Source of the DNA: Diphasiastrum complanatum
Lineage: Eukaryota > Streptophyta > Lycopodiopsida > Lycopodiales > Lycopodiaceae
Direction of reading: 5' to 3'
Length of the DNA: 64,000 nucleotides
Assembly (NCBI GenBank): GCA_029204225.1
Contig: CM055102.1
Coordinates: forward strand, 1,574,854-1,638,853
A program made the translations under genes and the position numbers. Below are positions 20,827-31,787 of this stretch, one piece after another. Position 1 is the first letter of the stretch. The number at the start of each line of letters is the position of its first letter. Under the pieces are notes generated by a model. That model had not been told where the DNA came from and made no database searches. It worked only from the letters and a program-made list of their open reading frames with translations.

Positions 20827-21065
20827 ACTGCTAAGGAGGTCATGTCCCCTAGTCTGCAATACCGATCTATCTTTGGTGGTAAACCAGCCAAAAACCATTT
20901 GATCTGCATATCAACGGGATATACACCAGTTAGTTTTCCTATAAGATTCTTAACCTTCCGTGTACATTTTCGAAGGAATTTTTTAGTCTTCTTCTGAACA
21001 TTGTTCAGACGTCCGAGAATTCTAGATTTATAACCGATTTCTCTGAACTGGTTCAGAAATGCATC
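20827..21065 (-). pseudogene. Gyp1 gag fragment
   Basis: Minus strand reads NNVQKKTKKFLRKCTRKVKN, then WFLAGLPPKIDRYCRLGDM and SLAVVLASAE, like the gypsy gag tail (FxxGLxPxI, xxA.xxAxxxE). It is fused directly to protease, so the zinc-knuckle part and protease N-terminus were lost in one deletion. The upstream gag is unrecognisable. Confidence 0.55.
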
Positions 21066-21485
21066 TTTCAGTAGTAACCGGGTTCCTACGCGGCTTGGTT
21101 CAACTTGACTGTACCATATGCGTGCCTGCTTTCTCTATTTGCGAGGGAAAAAACCTCTTTTTCAAGCTACTTTCGATGAAAAATCGTTGTCACACGTTAT
21201 TACGCTGATGCGGAACTGTAAAAAAACGACGCGTAAATGGCCCATAATGGCCGGTTGCACTGCTATTAAAATATTGTTCATTTGCTAATTTACGTTGTAT
21301 GAAAATTCCATTTATGCGGCCTATGCCCCTAGTTCCTAGGTTTGTCGGGACTAGGAGGTGCCAAGTATTTTCGTAATACAATTCTAGTAATTAAAGACTT
21401 GGTCGTGAGCCCTTAAAAACTGAAACTGTAAATAAGACCCAACTTGGCTTTGAAATTGCAAGTTGAGGCCAAGTCAGGTGTTAAA
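21066..21485. other. no gene; paired short palindromes nearby
   Basis: No coding frame supported. Two related dyads lie just left and inside: CTGAACATTGTTCAG at 20993-21007 and CTGAACTGGTTCAG at 21045-21058. Base composition shifts at about 21490. Confidence 0.45.
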
Positions 21486-24400
21486 AACGAATTTGTATAG
21501 GGAGGGGTGTGGGGCAGCATTCTCATTGTCATCTTCTTGGAGAAAGAGAGAGAGAGAGCTTGTGCAAGGAGTGTGTGGAGAAGAGGAGGAAAGGAGAAGA
21601 GGTTGATGCCTGGTGCCTTCCACTCTCATCCATTTCCATTTTGTTGTCCATCATTATTCACTGCCCACAAAGACAAGGAGGAGGAAAGGAGAAGAGGCTG
21701 ATCTGCCTGGTGCCTTCCACTCTAATTTCTTTGTTGGATCTTTGCTTCAAACTGCTTATATTTCATTGCTATTGATTCACTGCTTTGATCTCTAACATTG
21801 TGTTATCATCATTTCTTTTGTTGGATCTGATTTTGGTGTTGTTTCTTGTGGCTTCTAACATTGTGGTTGCAAGCTGTGGAATTGTGGAAAGCTTTGCCAC
21901 CTTAATAAGAAAGATCTGAGGCTTGGAAGATTGTTGTCTCCCTGCCTTACAGTTGTTTGAATCACTTTCTTGTGATTCTATTTGTGATTGATTGTGTTTT
22001 TAAGTTTGAGAAGTCTGTGAATCACTTGTAATTGTTTTCTGCTCAAAGATTACTTTCTTCATAGTGTCCTGTTTAGTGTGAAAATAGTGCTTTTGATTTG
22101 CAGTTTGAAGATTATGGCTCTGTAACAAAAATTCTTGAACTGCAAATCAGTGTTCTGCTTTGTTCATCTGAAAGCTTTGCCATTGTTGGTCACCCAAAGA
22201 TCATAAGCTTAGTTCAAAAGCTATCTATTTCAAACCCTGTTAACTTCTATCTTGTTCAACGTGAAGAAAAGTTAATTTTCTTACTCTGCTAGTCGCTGCC
22301 TGGGTATTCAAACACATGATCCCCCCCAAAACCCTGCTCCATTGCTTCTTATGGCTCCCTTCCAACCTGCGGCTCCGTACCTCCTTGATTTGCATGGGCT
22401 TTTCCCTCACCAGCAGCCTTTTCTCACTTGATTTGCAGACCATTTGAAGGTCGCTCCTAAGCCTACCTACGACCAGTCCATCTACATCTGCTACCTGATT
22501 TCTGCCTACGTGAAAGGAAAAAGAAACCCTACCCATCTGCTAATCTATTCCCCTCACCTGAAATGCTTCTTTTCCCTACCCACGGATCTGCGCCCTGCTC
22601 TGTCCACGCTACCGTGCCCTGCTCATACGGCTCCTTGCTTACCTCCATCCTGTTGTCTGCCCTGCTCCATCCTCGCTTGCTTGCTCACGACTCTGCCTGC
22701 GGACTCTTTTGCCTGTGGCCCGTTGACTCTCCCTTCTCCCTGCCCTGCTGTGGGAATGCTTCCTGCCTGCAGCTCGGATCTGCCTGCGGCCACTCCTTCT
22801 CCTTGCTTGTCTGGCTCGCTCTCCCTCTGGCCACGTTAACCTGCCTGGCCGCGTGGTTTCCCTGTTGCCGCGATCCTGCCTGCGGTTCCTAACCTACCTA
22901 GCCCTGCTTATACTTCATCGCTGCCCCGGTTGCTCCGTGCCCTCCGGCTCCTATCTCCGGCTCCCTCTATGCCCACCCGTCCACAACCTCGATCTGCGAT
23001 CTCTCTGGTCATTGCAATCTGCCAGATGTGAGGTGTGAGATTGTGGTAGTTTGATTGGCCACCAAACAATAAGCGCTAGTTCGGTTACTTGCCTATGAGA
23101 GAACCTGTCTGTATCAGACCTTATGCATTATTGTGATCTGGAAATTCCTATAACCAAGAATCAATGCCTCTGAGGTACAAGAAGTGTATTGCGGAGGGAA
23201 CCCAGGTTCAAATGCCAACTATTGTTATTTGTGATTATAGCATTGGAGACTTGAAAGCCTAACCTCTGTCTTGAGGCTTTGTGTGGGTTCTGTTGCCCTA
23301 CCTTAAATATCTCTAGTTCTGCTTGAGGCCATTCTTTTGCCTGTCAAAATCATTGGATATTTTCCTATCTTGTTCATCCTTAAGAAAAAAAACACGCAGG
23401 CATAGAGCCCATTTCAGATACCTGTCAGCCGCAGGCATAGAGCCCTGAGGGCCTGATTGTTTGAAAGAGCTCTGCTTGTTAATGCCTCTAGAAGCCAACT
23501 GTGTGCAATTTCTTTTCAAGGAGTGAAGAATCTAGTTACTTGAAACCCATCATTCTTCCGGAATTTATCTTGCAGTCTATAGAGTTATTCATGGATGGTG
23601 CACGTTGAGGGAGTAGCTGAGCGATTAGACAGGTGAATCACTGGTCTGTGGAGAGGAGAGCGCTAGCCTTGTGGCTGCAATGTACCGCACTCCTGCCTTC
23701 TGAATCTGCGGCCCCTTCCTGCTACCTGCGACATCTTTGCTAACCTGCGAGTTGCCCTCCTAACTGCCCACTTCTATTCTTATCAGCGACCCTGTGGCCA
23801 GCGGATTTGCCCTGGCATCCCATCGCTACCTTTCGTTACCTTTCTGAGGTCTGATTTCTGACCATTTTCTTGCCTGTCCGCTCTCCTGTCTTGCGACCTA
23901 TTCCTCCATCCTGCTGTCAGCTCGTTGGCCCTCGCTTCCCTGCTACCGCGACCCTGCCTGCGGTTCCTAACGTACCTAGCCATCCCTTCCTCGCTGCCCC
24001 CGAATTTCTGACAATGAGCAGTTTCCTTGGCCTTTCTTGGGCGCGGGAGCTGGAGCCTTGTAGATAGGGCATGACGGCATCACAGTGTAAGGCTTGGTTA
24101 CCAGACTAGCTTGAGGGGTTGGAGTTTTTGTTAGGTTAGTGGGCCATGACCCCTCCATCGTGTGTGTCACTGACCATGACCCCTCCATTGTGTGTGTTAG
24201 CGATGGAACTATGTTTTTGAAGTCCAGCTTTGGTATGGATTGGCTTGTTGGATGAAACGTGCTACCATGAGGCTTGGACCGGTCTTATGCTTTTGATTTA
24301 TCTTATGAATGAGAAAGATCAATTATGGATTGGGTGCCGAAATGAAGTATATACAGTCCCTTGAATACTGAGGAACCCATGACCTTGCTTGTGGTCATTT

Positions 24401-24740
24401 CTCTTTCCTAGATCTGTGTGAAAGGAAGAAGATGATTTAATTGGCCTACTTCAGCCTTTAGCTTTGCTTCTAATCCTTTCTCCATTCTACGGACACCTTG
24501 TCCAATGTTTGTGTGGAATGGAAAACCCGCTAGTTTGTGTTATTTGCCCATACATAGTGTCTACATGTGATTGCCATTCTTTAACAAACCCTAAGTCATA
24601 AATGGTGAGATTCTAGGGTGCATTTCTCATATTGACTCCATACCCAATGGAGCTTGAGTTGTAATTGTGATATAGATCGACTTCCGTTAGCATTTCCTTA
24701 GATTGCCAGTCTATTTGTGGGTCGTTTTATAATCCTTCAG
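21486..24740 (+). other. pyrimidine-rich, GC-rich, LTR-like region without a credible gene
   Basis: Composition differs sharply from the neighbours, especially 22320-24100. It opens with a GAGAGAGAGAGAG run (21545-21560) and a short duplication sharing GGAGGAAAGGAGAAGAGG and CTGGTGCCTTCCACTCT (21585-21640 and 21670-21725). Inside, CTGCCTGCGG recurs many times; a longer copy pair sits at 22863-22910 and 23940-23986, and GCAGGCATAGAGCCC is doubled at 23396 and 23432. ORFs up to 131 aa are Pro/Ser/Leu-rich low complexity. It ends at a primer-site-like sequence, so it may be a long gypsy 5' LTR in plus orientation; a decayed host locus is the alternative. Confidence 0.4.
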
Positions 24741-24758
24741 TGGTGCGTCTGCCGGGAG
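24741..24758 (+). other. degenerate tRNA-Asp type primer site
   Basis: TGGTGCGTCTGCCGGGAG resembles the gypsy primer site TGGYGCCGTTGCCGGGGA seen intact at 63952, with several mismatches. The position fits a plus gypsy starting here and continuing at 25097. Confidence 0.4.
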
Positions 24759-25096
24759 GAGCATGAGCTCCTTTCGAATTTTTGTTTATTGTTTGAAAGT
24801 AAGTTTCAAACGGTTCTGTTAAATTGACCATTAACTTGTACAGCTAAAAGCTCGTTTGATCTAAATTGTCCATGAAGGTTTGAATGCCTTGCGGCAATCG
24901 GAGCCTCTGTTGTATCAATTTTATGAGTGACTCTCGAGGTCTTTGTGGATAAGGCTTGAGCACCGAAAATTGTGAGGTTTGTTTGGAGTATTGGTTTGTG
25001 CAAGTAGGGTCAGTGGGCGTTGTATAGAGAACTGGACCAATACTGGACGTGTTGGAGGTTCCTTTAAAAAAAATGATTGATTGAAAAATTATAATC

Positions 25097-25606
25097 ATGA
25101 TTTTTACGCGCCTAGTGCGACGAGGATTTTTATTCTATGATGAGAATGATTCTCAAGTCATAGAAAATCTGTATAGAAATTTATTTCTTGTAGAATCACC
25201 CATGGGTGAAATGGCCAATGACTGTATAAAGCCTACTGATTCAATTGAGGAATCAGAGTTATTAGTAGAATCCGCGAAAAATCTACCATTTCTTCATGAA
25301 GAATAAAGGAATTTAGTGGTATGCAACTTTCTTGAAAATTTGAGTAAAGAATCTTTTGAAATATCACCCTTTCACACTGATCCTAAAACAAATGATTCAA
25401 ATCAATGTGATCCGATCTGTGTAGAGCACGGGGGAGACTTCAGTTATGAAGTTAAAGAGAATGCGACATTACAAATCAATTATTTTGTGACTATTAACCA
25501 TAGTCCGATTGTGATTCAAAACCCAATTCTTGAAGTTGATGAAACCCTAGCAAGATTTGGTATTGTACTAGTGGTAATCAGCAACAATCCATTACCAAGG
25601 ATGTGA
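25097..25606 (+). pseudogene. unrecognised ORF, probable Gyp2 5' region
   Basis: Two open stretches (25097-25306 and 25307-25606) share one frame and are separated by a single TAA, giving about 169 codons. The product is acidic (LVESPMGEMANDCIKPTDS, FEISPFHTDPKTNDSNQCD), with no motif I recognise. It stands between the primer-like site at 24741 and gag-like sequence at 25840 in the same orientation as Gyp2, so the 5' part of the gypsy polyprotein is likeliest. Confidence 0.4.
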
Positions 25607-25930
25607 GTGTCAATACACTCACTGATATGGTGGACATGTCTACCCAAAGTCCTGAAATGGACAATCAAAAGCTTGTCGAAGATGTGTCAGAACTGGGCCA
25701 TCGATCCCCTAATGAACGTCTTGATTACACTAAAAGTGTCCCCAACTTTGATGAGTTGGATTGCAATGCTGGAAAATCAGGAGCTAAACCGATTGTAATA
25801 TTGTGCAACCTTCATTAGTTACTGGTGACTCCCTCTATGTTAGACCAAAGCCTGTTTACTTATTGAAAATCGATCACTATGATGGAGAGAGAGGTGATAA
25901 AGCTGATATTTTCATATGAAAATTTGTTAA
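25607..25930 (+). pseudogene. continuation of Gyp2 5' ORF with gag-like end
   Basis: A different frame from the preceding ORF encodes an acidic peptide (LTDMVDMSTQSPEMDNQKLV) to 25818. After another frame change, 25838-25925 reads RPKPVYLLKIDHYDGERGDK and ADIFI, reminiscent of the start of a gypsy gag (xFDGxxxxADxFIxxF). It is cut off at about 25930 by an inverted gag-like fragment. Confidence 0.4.
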
Positions 25931-26104
25931 CTTCTCTTTCCTTGATGGCTTTCCTTGATTGCATTAGCGATTGACTCAAATTGTGAGACATAGCTATCTG
26001 CATCATCTGAAGTAGTCCCTTTAAAATAATCATACTTAATTTTTGAGATAGAAGTGAAAATTTGTTTTTGGCCAATACTAGTGAGGTCGAGTTCATCTAG
26101 AGTG
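25900..26104 (-). pseudogene. gag-like fragment, minus strand
   Basis: Minus strand reads IKYDYFKGTTSDDADSYVSQ then FESIANAIKES, the same type of gag start as on the plus strand just left of it, in inverted orientation. It ends at about 25915. Probably a piece of a related gypsy inserted head to head; no termini seen. Confidence 0.45.
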
Positions 26105-26397
26105 ATAGCTTGAATTCATTTGGATCAAAACGACTTGGAGGCTGTGTATGTACTTTTCACACGTGTGAAACCATACAACAACTTTCATTTCAAGCTACTT
26201 TGTGTTTGTTGGTCTCAAAATCACAATACTAGTTCTTTTTTTGTGCTTTTTGAAGAATAGTATTGATCTAGATTCAATCTAGCTAATGCCTATGACCAAA
26301 TAGAGTTTTGGATCATTGAAGCATTTCTATTTAGAGTCTAAGGTCAGATCTTAGAGACTGATTTTTTCAGATCCTTAGTTGAAGTGAAATATCTAAA
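26105..26397. other. LTR-like piece with a 16-base palindrome
   Basis: No ORF. Contains TTTCACACGTGTGAAA, a perfect 16-base palindrome, at 26155-26170. The 22 bases around it match the Cop3 LTR centre (27496 and 31963) in opposite orientation. It is taken as a fragment of another copia LTR; its ends are not defined. Confidence 0.45.
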
Positions 26398-27320
26398 AAA
26401 GCGCGACAGAAAAAGCGAAGGTCGCAGAACAGTTAGTAAAAATTCCTAGTAATAAAGAATTAAAGCTTGATAAGTCTAATGGAAAGCATTATGATGTTGA
26501 TATTAGTTCAGAAGCTAAGAATCTTTTAGACGAAGAAATTAGAAAAGTTAAAAAAGTGACATTTTTAGATCCAGTTATAAGTAGTGAGATACCTACAGAT
26601 CTGTCGCCACTTAGAAACCATTCTTATAATATTGTCGAAGACCTTGTTTCTAGAATGCCCAATATAACTTTTAAACAGCTATTAGACGATAACCAATATT
26701 ATAAATAAAAAATTAAGCAATTTTTGCAAAATAAAAAGAGAAGAAAAGCAAAGTTACTAGTAGTCAACATAGGATTAGTTAATTATGGTGATGAAGGCCA
26801 ACCAGAGATTCAAGTAGTAATTAATGGCTGCATCTTAGATAATGTACCCATAGATTCCGGATCTAGTGTAAATATAATGACTGAAGAAACAGCATATGAA
26901 TTAGGCATTCATCATAGAATCGCACCCACTTTAAGACATTTAAGATTAGCCGATGCAACTAGAAGATCACCAATAGGAGAACTATCTCAGGTTACAGTTT
27001 ATATTGGAGACCATAAGGTTATTATAGATTCTATAATATTAAAAACTACGAGACAATCGTCATATAAAGTGTTATTAGGATGACCATGGCTCTATCAGGC
27101 CGATGTTATAACCCACTGGAAGAAAAAGGAGATTACCTTCAGAGACCAGATGGAGACACCGACAGGAAAAAGTCATAAAAGAATTTTCATATCATGGGAA
27201 AAAGATAAGTACGAAGGTGAGACACCTACATCTTCCTCGAGCTATACTTCGGAGAGAGAAGGGCTTCAGTCAGTAGGGACTGAGGAAGGGGAGAGGTTAG
27301 TTACATTAAGAATACCTGCA
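26398..27320 (+). pseudogene. Gyp2 gag-pol spacer, first protease domain (PR1) and linker
   Basis: 26398-26706 is an open, charged frame (NIVEDLVSRMPNITFKQLL) ending in TAA at 26706. PR1 follows at 26724: DNVPIDSGSSVNIMTEETAY with the retropepsin DSG, LRLADATRRSPIGEL, then YKVLLG and an in-frame TGA at 27081-27083 where relatives have Arg of GRPWLYQ. The linker from 27150 (ISWEKDKYEGETP, SSSYTSE) is like Gyp1. The frame runs straight to the Cop3 target site and resumes in PR2 at 32626. Confidence 0.85.
27316..27320. repeat. target site duplication CTGCA of Cop3
   Basis: CTGCA at 27316-27320 and 32621-32625 flanks the Cop3 LTR ends. Ignoring the element and one copy leaves the Gyp2 frame continuous. 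Confidence 0.92.
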
Positions 27321-28150
27321 TGTGCAAAAAGTACAAAAAGGACCAAGAGTGGATCCTAATCTGATCCTCAAGAGGGATTGGTTGTCAGATTACTTGATCT
27401 ATCAATCTACTTTAGATTAAGATCAATCTAGATCAATTCTAGACACAAAATCCTAACAAGAACAATCATTAATTGAAGGTAAGTGTACTTTATGGTTTCA
27501 CACGTGTGAAAAACTATCTGAGTATGGACTCCAACCTGAAAATCAAGTACACATCAATAGAATCTCAAAACAATCAAAACAAATGTAGACAAATGGAGAG
27601 AATCACGTAAAATTGCTTCCAGAACCAAGATTGGTTCTCACATTGATTATGGCCAAATGTGGCTCTATATATACAATAAGTGGGAGCTCATGGTACTGAT
27701 CATCCCTATGATACCACATATGTGAAGGTGCTTTGTCATATGATGATTCATCATGCAAAACTGACACTTGGACAAGCCTTCTATTTTGAGCACTTTTGGT
27801 CCATTTTTCTTCTATATGGAGATCTACTTGGAAATCTTCTAGAAGTCAAAATTTGCCTACTTCAGCTTATTCCACACATGTGAGCTATCCTCTACACATG
27901 GGATATGACACCTAACCAAAGGATGTGGCTCATGCAATCAATAGATTGCTGCCATGTGTCATATGTCTAGAAAACTAGTTTTTGGCCTTTTTAGCCACTA
28001 GAACTTGATTTAGATCATATGTACAACCTATATGATTATGGTACATGACAAGTACACTATATTCACACGTGGGAACAGGCTCCACACATTGGAATCATCC
28101 TATATACAAGATTTTTGGCCTCTACCAAGCTTATTTTTTCATTTTTCACA
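27321..28150 (-). mobile_element. Cop3 3' LTR (830 bases)
   Basis: Plus-strand ends are TGTGCAAAAAG and ATTTTTCACA. It carries TTTCACACGTGTGAAA at 27496-27511 and a minus-strand TATA box TATATATAG (27664-27672) at a position suitable for the LTR promoter. Confidence 0.92.
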
Positions 28151-28166
28151 CTCGTCCTCAAAAATC
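28151..28166 (-). other. Cop3 polypurine tract
   Basis: Minus-strand ATTTTTGAGGACGAG abuts the LTR start TGTGAAAAAT. Very similar to the Cop1 tract. Confidence 0.72.
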
Positions 28167-28276
28167 TAGCTTGATGGAAAACATGATGATCTTGAACTTG
28201 ACTCCATGGGCTGAATTGGTCTTTGTTGGTTCAAAAGGTGTGAAGATCAGCCAATGAGCTTGATTTTGATCTGAAA

Positions 28277-29059
28277 TCACCATATCCATGATAGTGCTTC
28301 TTTGATGTTGACATCTTTGATGAGCTTGAGAGCTTTGCACCATCCTAGCACCTCCAAAATTGATCCCTTCCAAATTTCATGTAGATGATTAACCTTGAGG
28401 CTTGCTCCTTCTTCATGTGCATGCTCCTCCATGAGAAAATAAAGATTTCTTTTTGATTTATTAGGATCACAAAGATCTAACATCATGTTACCATGATCTA
28501 GAGAATTAGACTCATCCAAATTGGCAAGACTATGCATGCTATAATAACAAAGTGTTTGCATCATATCTTCATACTTGTTTACCATGCTAATCTCAGATCC
28601 AATGAGGCTAAATACTTCATTATGGAGATAAGTGTCTTTAGAAGATGATTCACTTACTCTCATAAAGAGTTTACAATTTGTTTGAATACAAATTTTCAAA
28701 CTATGAGTGAACAAATCACTTTTGCTCTTACATGACTCAAGAGCATACATTTGATGAAATAACCATTTGCTTTCTAGTTGATTTAAAATCAGTTTCAACC
28801 TTTTAAGAACATCATATATGTTGTCAAGAGAGACTTCATACTCAACTAGTATGGCTTTACTCCAATTTTGAGATGCAATGATCTCACTAAAGCAAATTGA
28901 TTTATCAAATGACATAAGAGAAGTAAGTATGAGATGTATTCCACATGAGATATGCTCCTCTTTCCCTTGAAATGTGAGCCACGTGGAATCAACCATATTT
29001 CTTGAGTTTCTTTTTCGAATCACAAGTTGAGAAGGTCTCTCCTCCTCAATCCTTGGCAC
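28277..29059 (-). CDS. Cop3 ORF2, 260 codons, novel module copy 2
   Basis: Residues 1-22 (MPRIEEERPSQLVIRKRNSR) match the segment just before RT in Cop4. Residues 48-157 are module copy 2: LMSFDKSICFSEIIASQNWS, KAILVEYEV and LFMRVSESSSKDTYLHNEVF, SLIGSEI. The C-terminal 100 residues are acidic then Lys-rich (KGSILEVLGWCKALKLI). No catalytic RT motif exists where RT should begin. The start of the module resembles the normal pre-RT sequence (W-x-x-A-M-x-x-E-Y), so the module probably arose from that region and then diverged. Function unknown; Cys-rich and mostly helical in appearance. Confidence 0.6.
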   Translation of the reverse strand: MPRIEEERPSQLVIRKRNSRNMVDSTWLTFQGKEEHISCGIHLILTSLMSFDKSICFSEIIASQNWSKAILVEYEVSLDNIYDVLKRLKLILNQLESKWLFHQMYALESCKSKSDLFTHSLKICIQTNCKLFMRVSESSSKDTYLHNEVFSLIGSEISMVNKYEDMMQTLCYYSMHSLANLDESNSLDHGNMMLDLCDPNKSKRNLYFLMEEHAHEEGASLKVNHLHEIWKGSILEVLGWCKALKLIKDVNIKEALSWIW

Positions 29060-29080
29060 ACTTGAACCTTGAGATGATTA

Positions 29081-30022
29081 TTAAAGATCCTCTTCATGGT
29101 GCTCCTTCTTGATGGAAATCCGAGACCTCCATGTCTCATAATGATCACAACAACTATGACCACAAAATATGCACTTCCTATGATTATCAAAATTACTTAT
29201 GCTAGAAACATAAGTCCAAAAATCACCACAACTTAGCATGATTTTTCCAATATTGAAATCAAAAGGCATTTCCATCTCAATAAGGCTAACTACTTGCTTA
29301 TGGATATAAGTGTCCACTTTGGATGCTTCACTTATTCTCATAAGAAGTTTACAACTTTCCTTTAAGATTGAAAACTTACAATTTTCATCTTTATGAATGA
29401 ACACATCATTCATGATCTTATTGAAACCAAAAGATCCTACATTATGAAGATATTTCCATTTCCTTGACTTCATAACTAATGTAAGCTTACAAGGAAAACA
29501 TATTTTGCTATCTTTTAAGACATCACACTCAACTAGTATTGCCTTAATCCACCTTTGAGATACAAAAATCTCTTCAAAGCAAAATGGTTCTTCATAAGTT
29601 GACATGAGAGCATAAATCAAACTATTTTCATTTTGTGATTGCTCCTGATTCTTGATTGATTTCTCTTGGATAATAACAATAAGTTTGAACTTGTCCAAAG
29701 TTCCAAGCAAAATACTTTTCAAGGACATAAAATAAGTCCAAGTTACTTTCATGAAAGTGACATCTATCTTTGCATCTTGAACCAAACAATGCACTTCCAA
29801 ATGAAAAATTTTAAAAGATTTGACATGTGTTGTGATGGACTCTTGAAGACAAATCTTGCAAGTCCTTGTGAGACTCCAAGCCTCATTCACCTTTCCACAA
29901 AGGAAACACCTTTCCTTGGACTTGTCCTTCTTGTATTTGCATTTTGAACTTGAAGCTCCATCCTTCACCTCAGCTCCTTGCTTTGGTTCTCCTTGGATGG
30001 ATTGGTCTTCTTTTTGTAGCAT
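29081..30022 (-). CDS. Cop3 ORF1, 313 codons, gag knuckle plus novel module copy 1
   Basis: The start overlaps decayed copia gag (the other frame gives CNLCSKGGYFFSRC, a knuckle with Tyr for His, at about 30063-30022). Residues 26-42 are KCKYKKDKSKERCFLCGK, the basic run and first half of a gag zinc knuckle, then sequence departs. Residues 139-252 are module copy 1: LMSTYEEPFCFEEIFVSQRW, KAILVECDV and CKLLMRISEASKVDTYIHKQ, VVSLIEMEM. Residues 284-293 CIFCGHSCCD again look knuckle-like. No protease, integrase or RT. Both ORFs remain open despite about 62% A+T. Confidence 0.6.
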   Translation of the reverse strand: MLQKEDQSIQGEPKQGAEVKDGASSSKCKYKKDKSKERCFLCGKVNEAWSLTRTCKICLQESITTHVKSFKIFHLEVHCLVQDAKIDVTFMKVTWTYFMSLKSILLGTLDKFKLIVIIQEKSIKNQEQSQNENSLIYALMSTYEEPFCFEEIFVSQRWIKAILVECDVLKDSKICFPCKLTLVMKSRKWKYLHNVGSFGFNKIMNDVFIHKDENCKFSILKESCKLLMRISEASKVDTYIHKQVVSLIEMEMPFDFNIGKIMLSCGDFWTYVSSISNFDNHRKCIFCGHSCCDHYETWRSRISIKKEHHEEDL

Positions 30023-31774
30023 CTTGAGAAAAAATATCCTCCCTTGCTACAAAGGTTGCACTCAGGATCCTTTCTTTCCTTCAATAGGATGCCACCTATT
30101 GATGCCATGTGAATAAAAAACTATGATATGATTCTACAAATGTAATTTGTGACTTTCAAGAGACTAGATTTGAACATCTTCAACAATCTAGAATGATCTA
30201 CAAAAGATCTAGCTCACAAATCTAAGAATCAATCTTCACAGTAATGACTAGTTACCTGGAAACTTTGCTTTGATCATTAAGACAAAAGCACACAATATTT
30301 GAATCAAATCACTAAAGAAATCAGATCCAATCTCTTATTGGACTCATCAAATACCAATGACTCTTTCTTTTGAAAGTTGAAATAGATATGAAAAAGATTT
30401 GACACCTAGATTTTTCTTTTCACTTGACTAGTTCTCTCAACACTTGAGATTCTTGAACAAAAGATGGGTTTTGTTTCAAATACATGAAAATCAAACTTAA
30501 TCACTTCTTTTGGACTCACTCTTGACCCAAATAATCTCACACTTGAGATTTAGAATGAATTTGATTTGATTTGACAACAAACTATACCACCTGATTTCAC
30601 AAAGCTTAAAAAATTAGACAACTAGAGATTCACAAAGATCTCAACCATGCATGAATACTCAAATATGGACTCCTCATTCTAGACATCCAACAGGATATCA
30701 AATTGGCCCTCACACTCTCACAAAGGAAGTTGAATAGAACTAATTTGAGTTTCATACATACTATGTCAATTTTTGCTCAATAAATTGAATTGAATCACTC
30801 CTATTGGATTCCACCAATTACTCTACTTTTTAAGACTTGAAATGAAATTCAAAATCGAAAGTTGTGATTTTTCTCACTAAGATATTGTGCTTCAAAGAGC
30901 TAATGCCACTTAGAAAGATTTGATCACCTAGGAGAATACAAATTCTCCACCAATAACAACACAAAATGAGCTTCTAGATCTTGCCTTCTACAAAGGAAGG
31001 AACTCTTAGAAAATTGGATCTCTCTCTCTACACATTTGCCATAGACACCTTAATGACACTTTTCAAACCTTACAATCACTCAAACAAATTGAGTAGGGTT
31101 GAACAATGTGACTTGGATCTCAATCTCTTTTCTAGAATTCTCAATTGAAGCCAATCTATGTCAAATTCTACAAAAGATTTGCATAGATGCTCTATATGCA
31201 CTAGAAACTCTCAAAGGTTTCACTTGGAGGAAAGATCCAAGGATGTTTTCTAGCAAATTGATGCTTCTAAACTTGACCCTATCACTCTTGAACAAATCTA
31301 GATTGATGGTACAATGGATTTCAACCTCAACGATCCAAATCCGGGGAATAATCTCGAAACTAAATGTAGCAAAATCTCTTTTAACTTCAACATGCACTCA
31401 AAAAATCAGAGATAATCAATTAATGCACCTAATTCAAGCATCAAATTTAATTTCTTGGCTGATCTAATCCAAGAACTAACCAAGGTATTAGATTCTCTAT
31501 AGAAAATACTTGATTTTGCACCAAAAATCACTCAAATTGGGTATGTGAATCAAATTCTACAAATTTTTGAATCTTCTCAGCCAAAACCAGAGCTGTATGA
31601 ACTCACACATGTGAAAAGAGTTTTTATAGCCCACAAAAAGATCTGGACCAAAAATTTTGAGGATAGCTATCAAATCCAACTCGCTACACAAAATTTGACT
31701 AGTTTCCAAAAAACTGCTAATTTTGGCTTTTATTTGGATTAACCCTATCAATTTCAACAAAACCTCTTGTACTA
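30023..31774 (-). other. Cop3 leader, about 1.75 kb, non-coding
   Basis: Between primer site and ORF1. A plausible gag ATG lies at about 30109 (reading MASIGGILLKERKD). The rest has many stops in all frames; small ORFs such as 31099-31467 on the plus strand are not supported. The leader is unusually long compared with Cop1 and Cop5. Confidence 0.6.
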
Positions 31775-31787
31775 GGCTCTGATACCA
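31775..31787 (-). other. Cop3 primer binding site (tRNA-Met)
   Basis: Minus-strand TGGTATCAGAGCC directly adjoins the 5' LTR. Confidence 0.93.

Noticed and set aside
22444-22892. Overlapping plus ORFs of 131 and 109 aa in the GC-rich block
   Set aside because: Low-complexity Pro/Ser/Leu/Cys composition from CT-rich repeats, two frames equally open, no motif or homology.
23205-23622. Pol III promoter-like boxes (GGTTCAAATGCC near 23210, TAGCTGAGCGA near 23611), possible SINE
   Set aside because: The A-like box lies downstream of the B-like box and no tRNA fold or poly-A/T end was found.
31099-31467. Plus ORF of 122 aa
   Set aside because: Antisense in the non-coding leader of Cop3, no recognisable domain.
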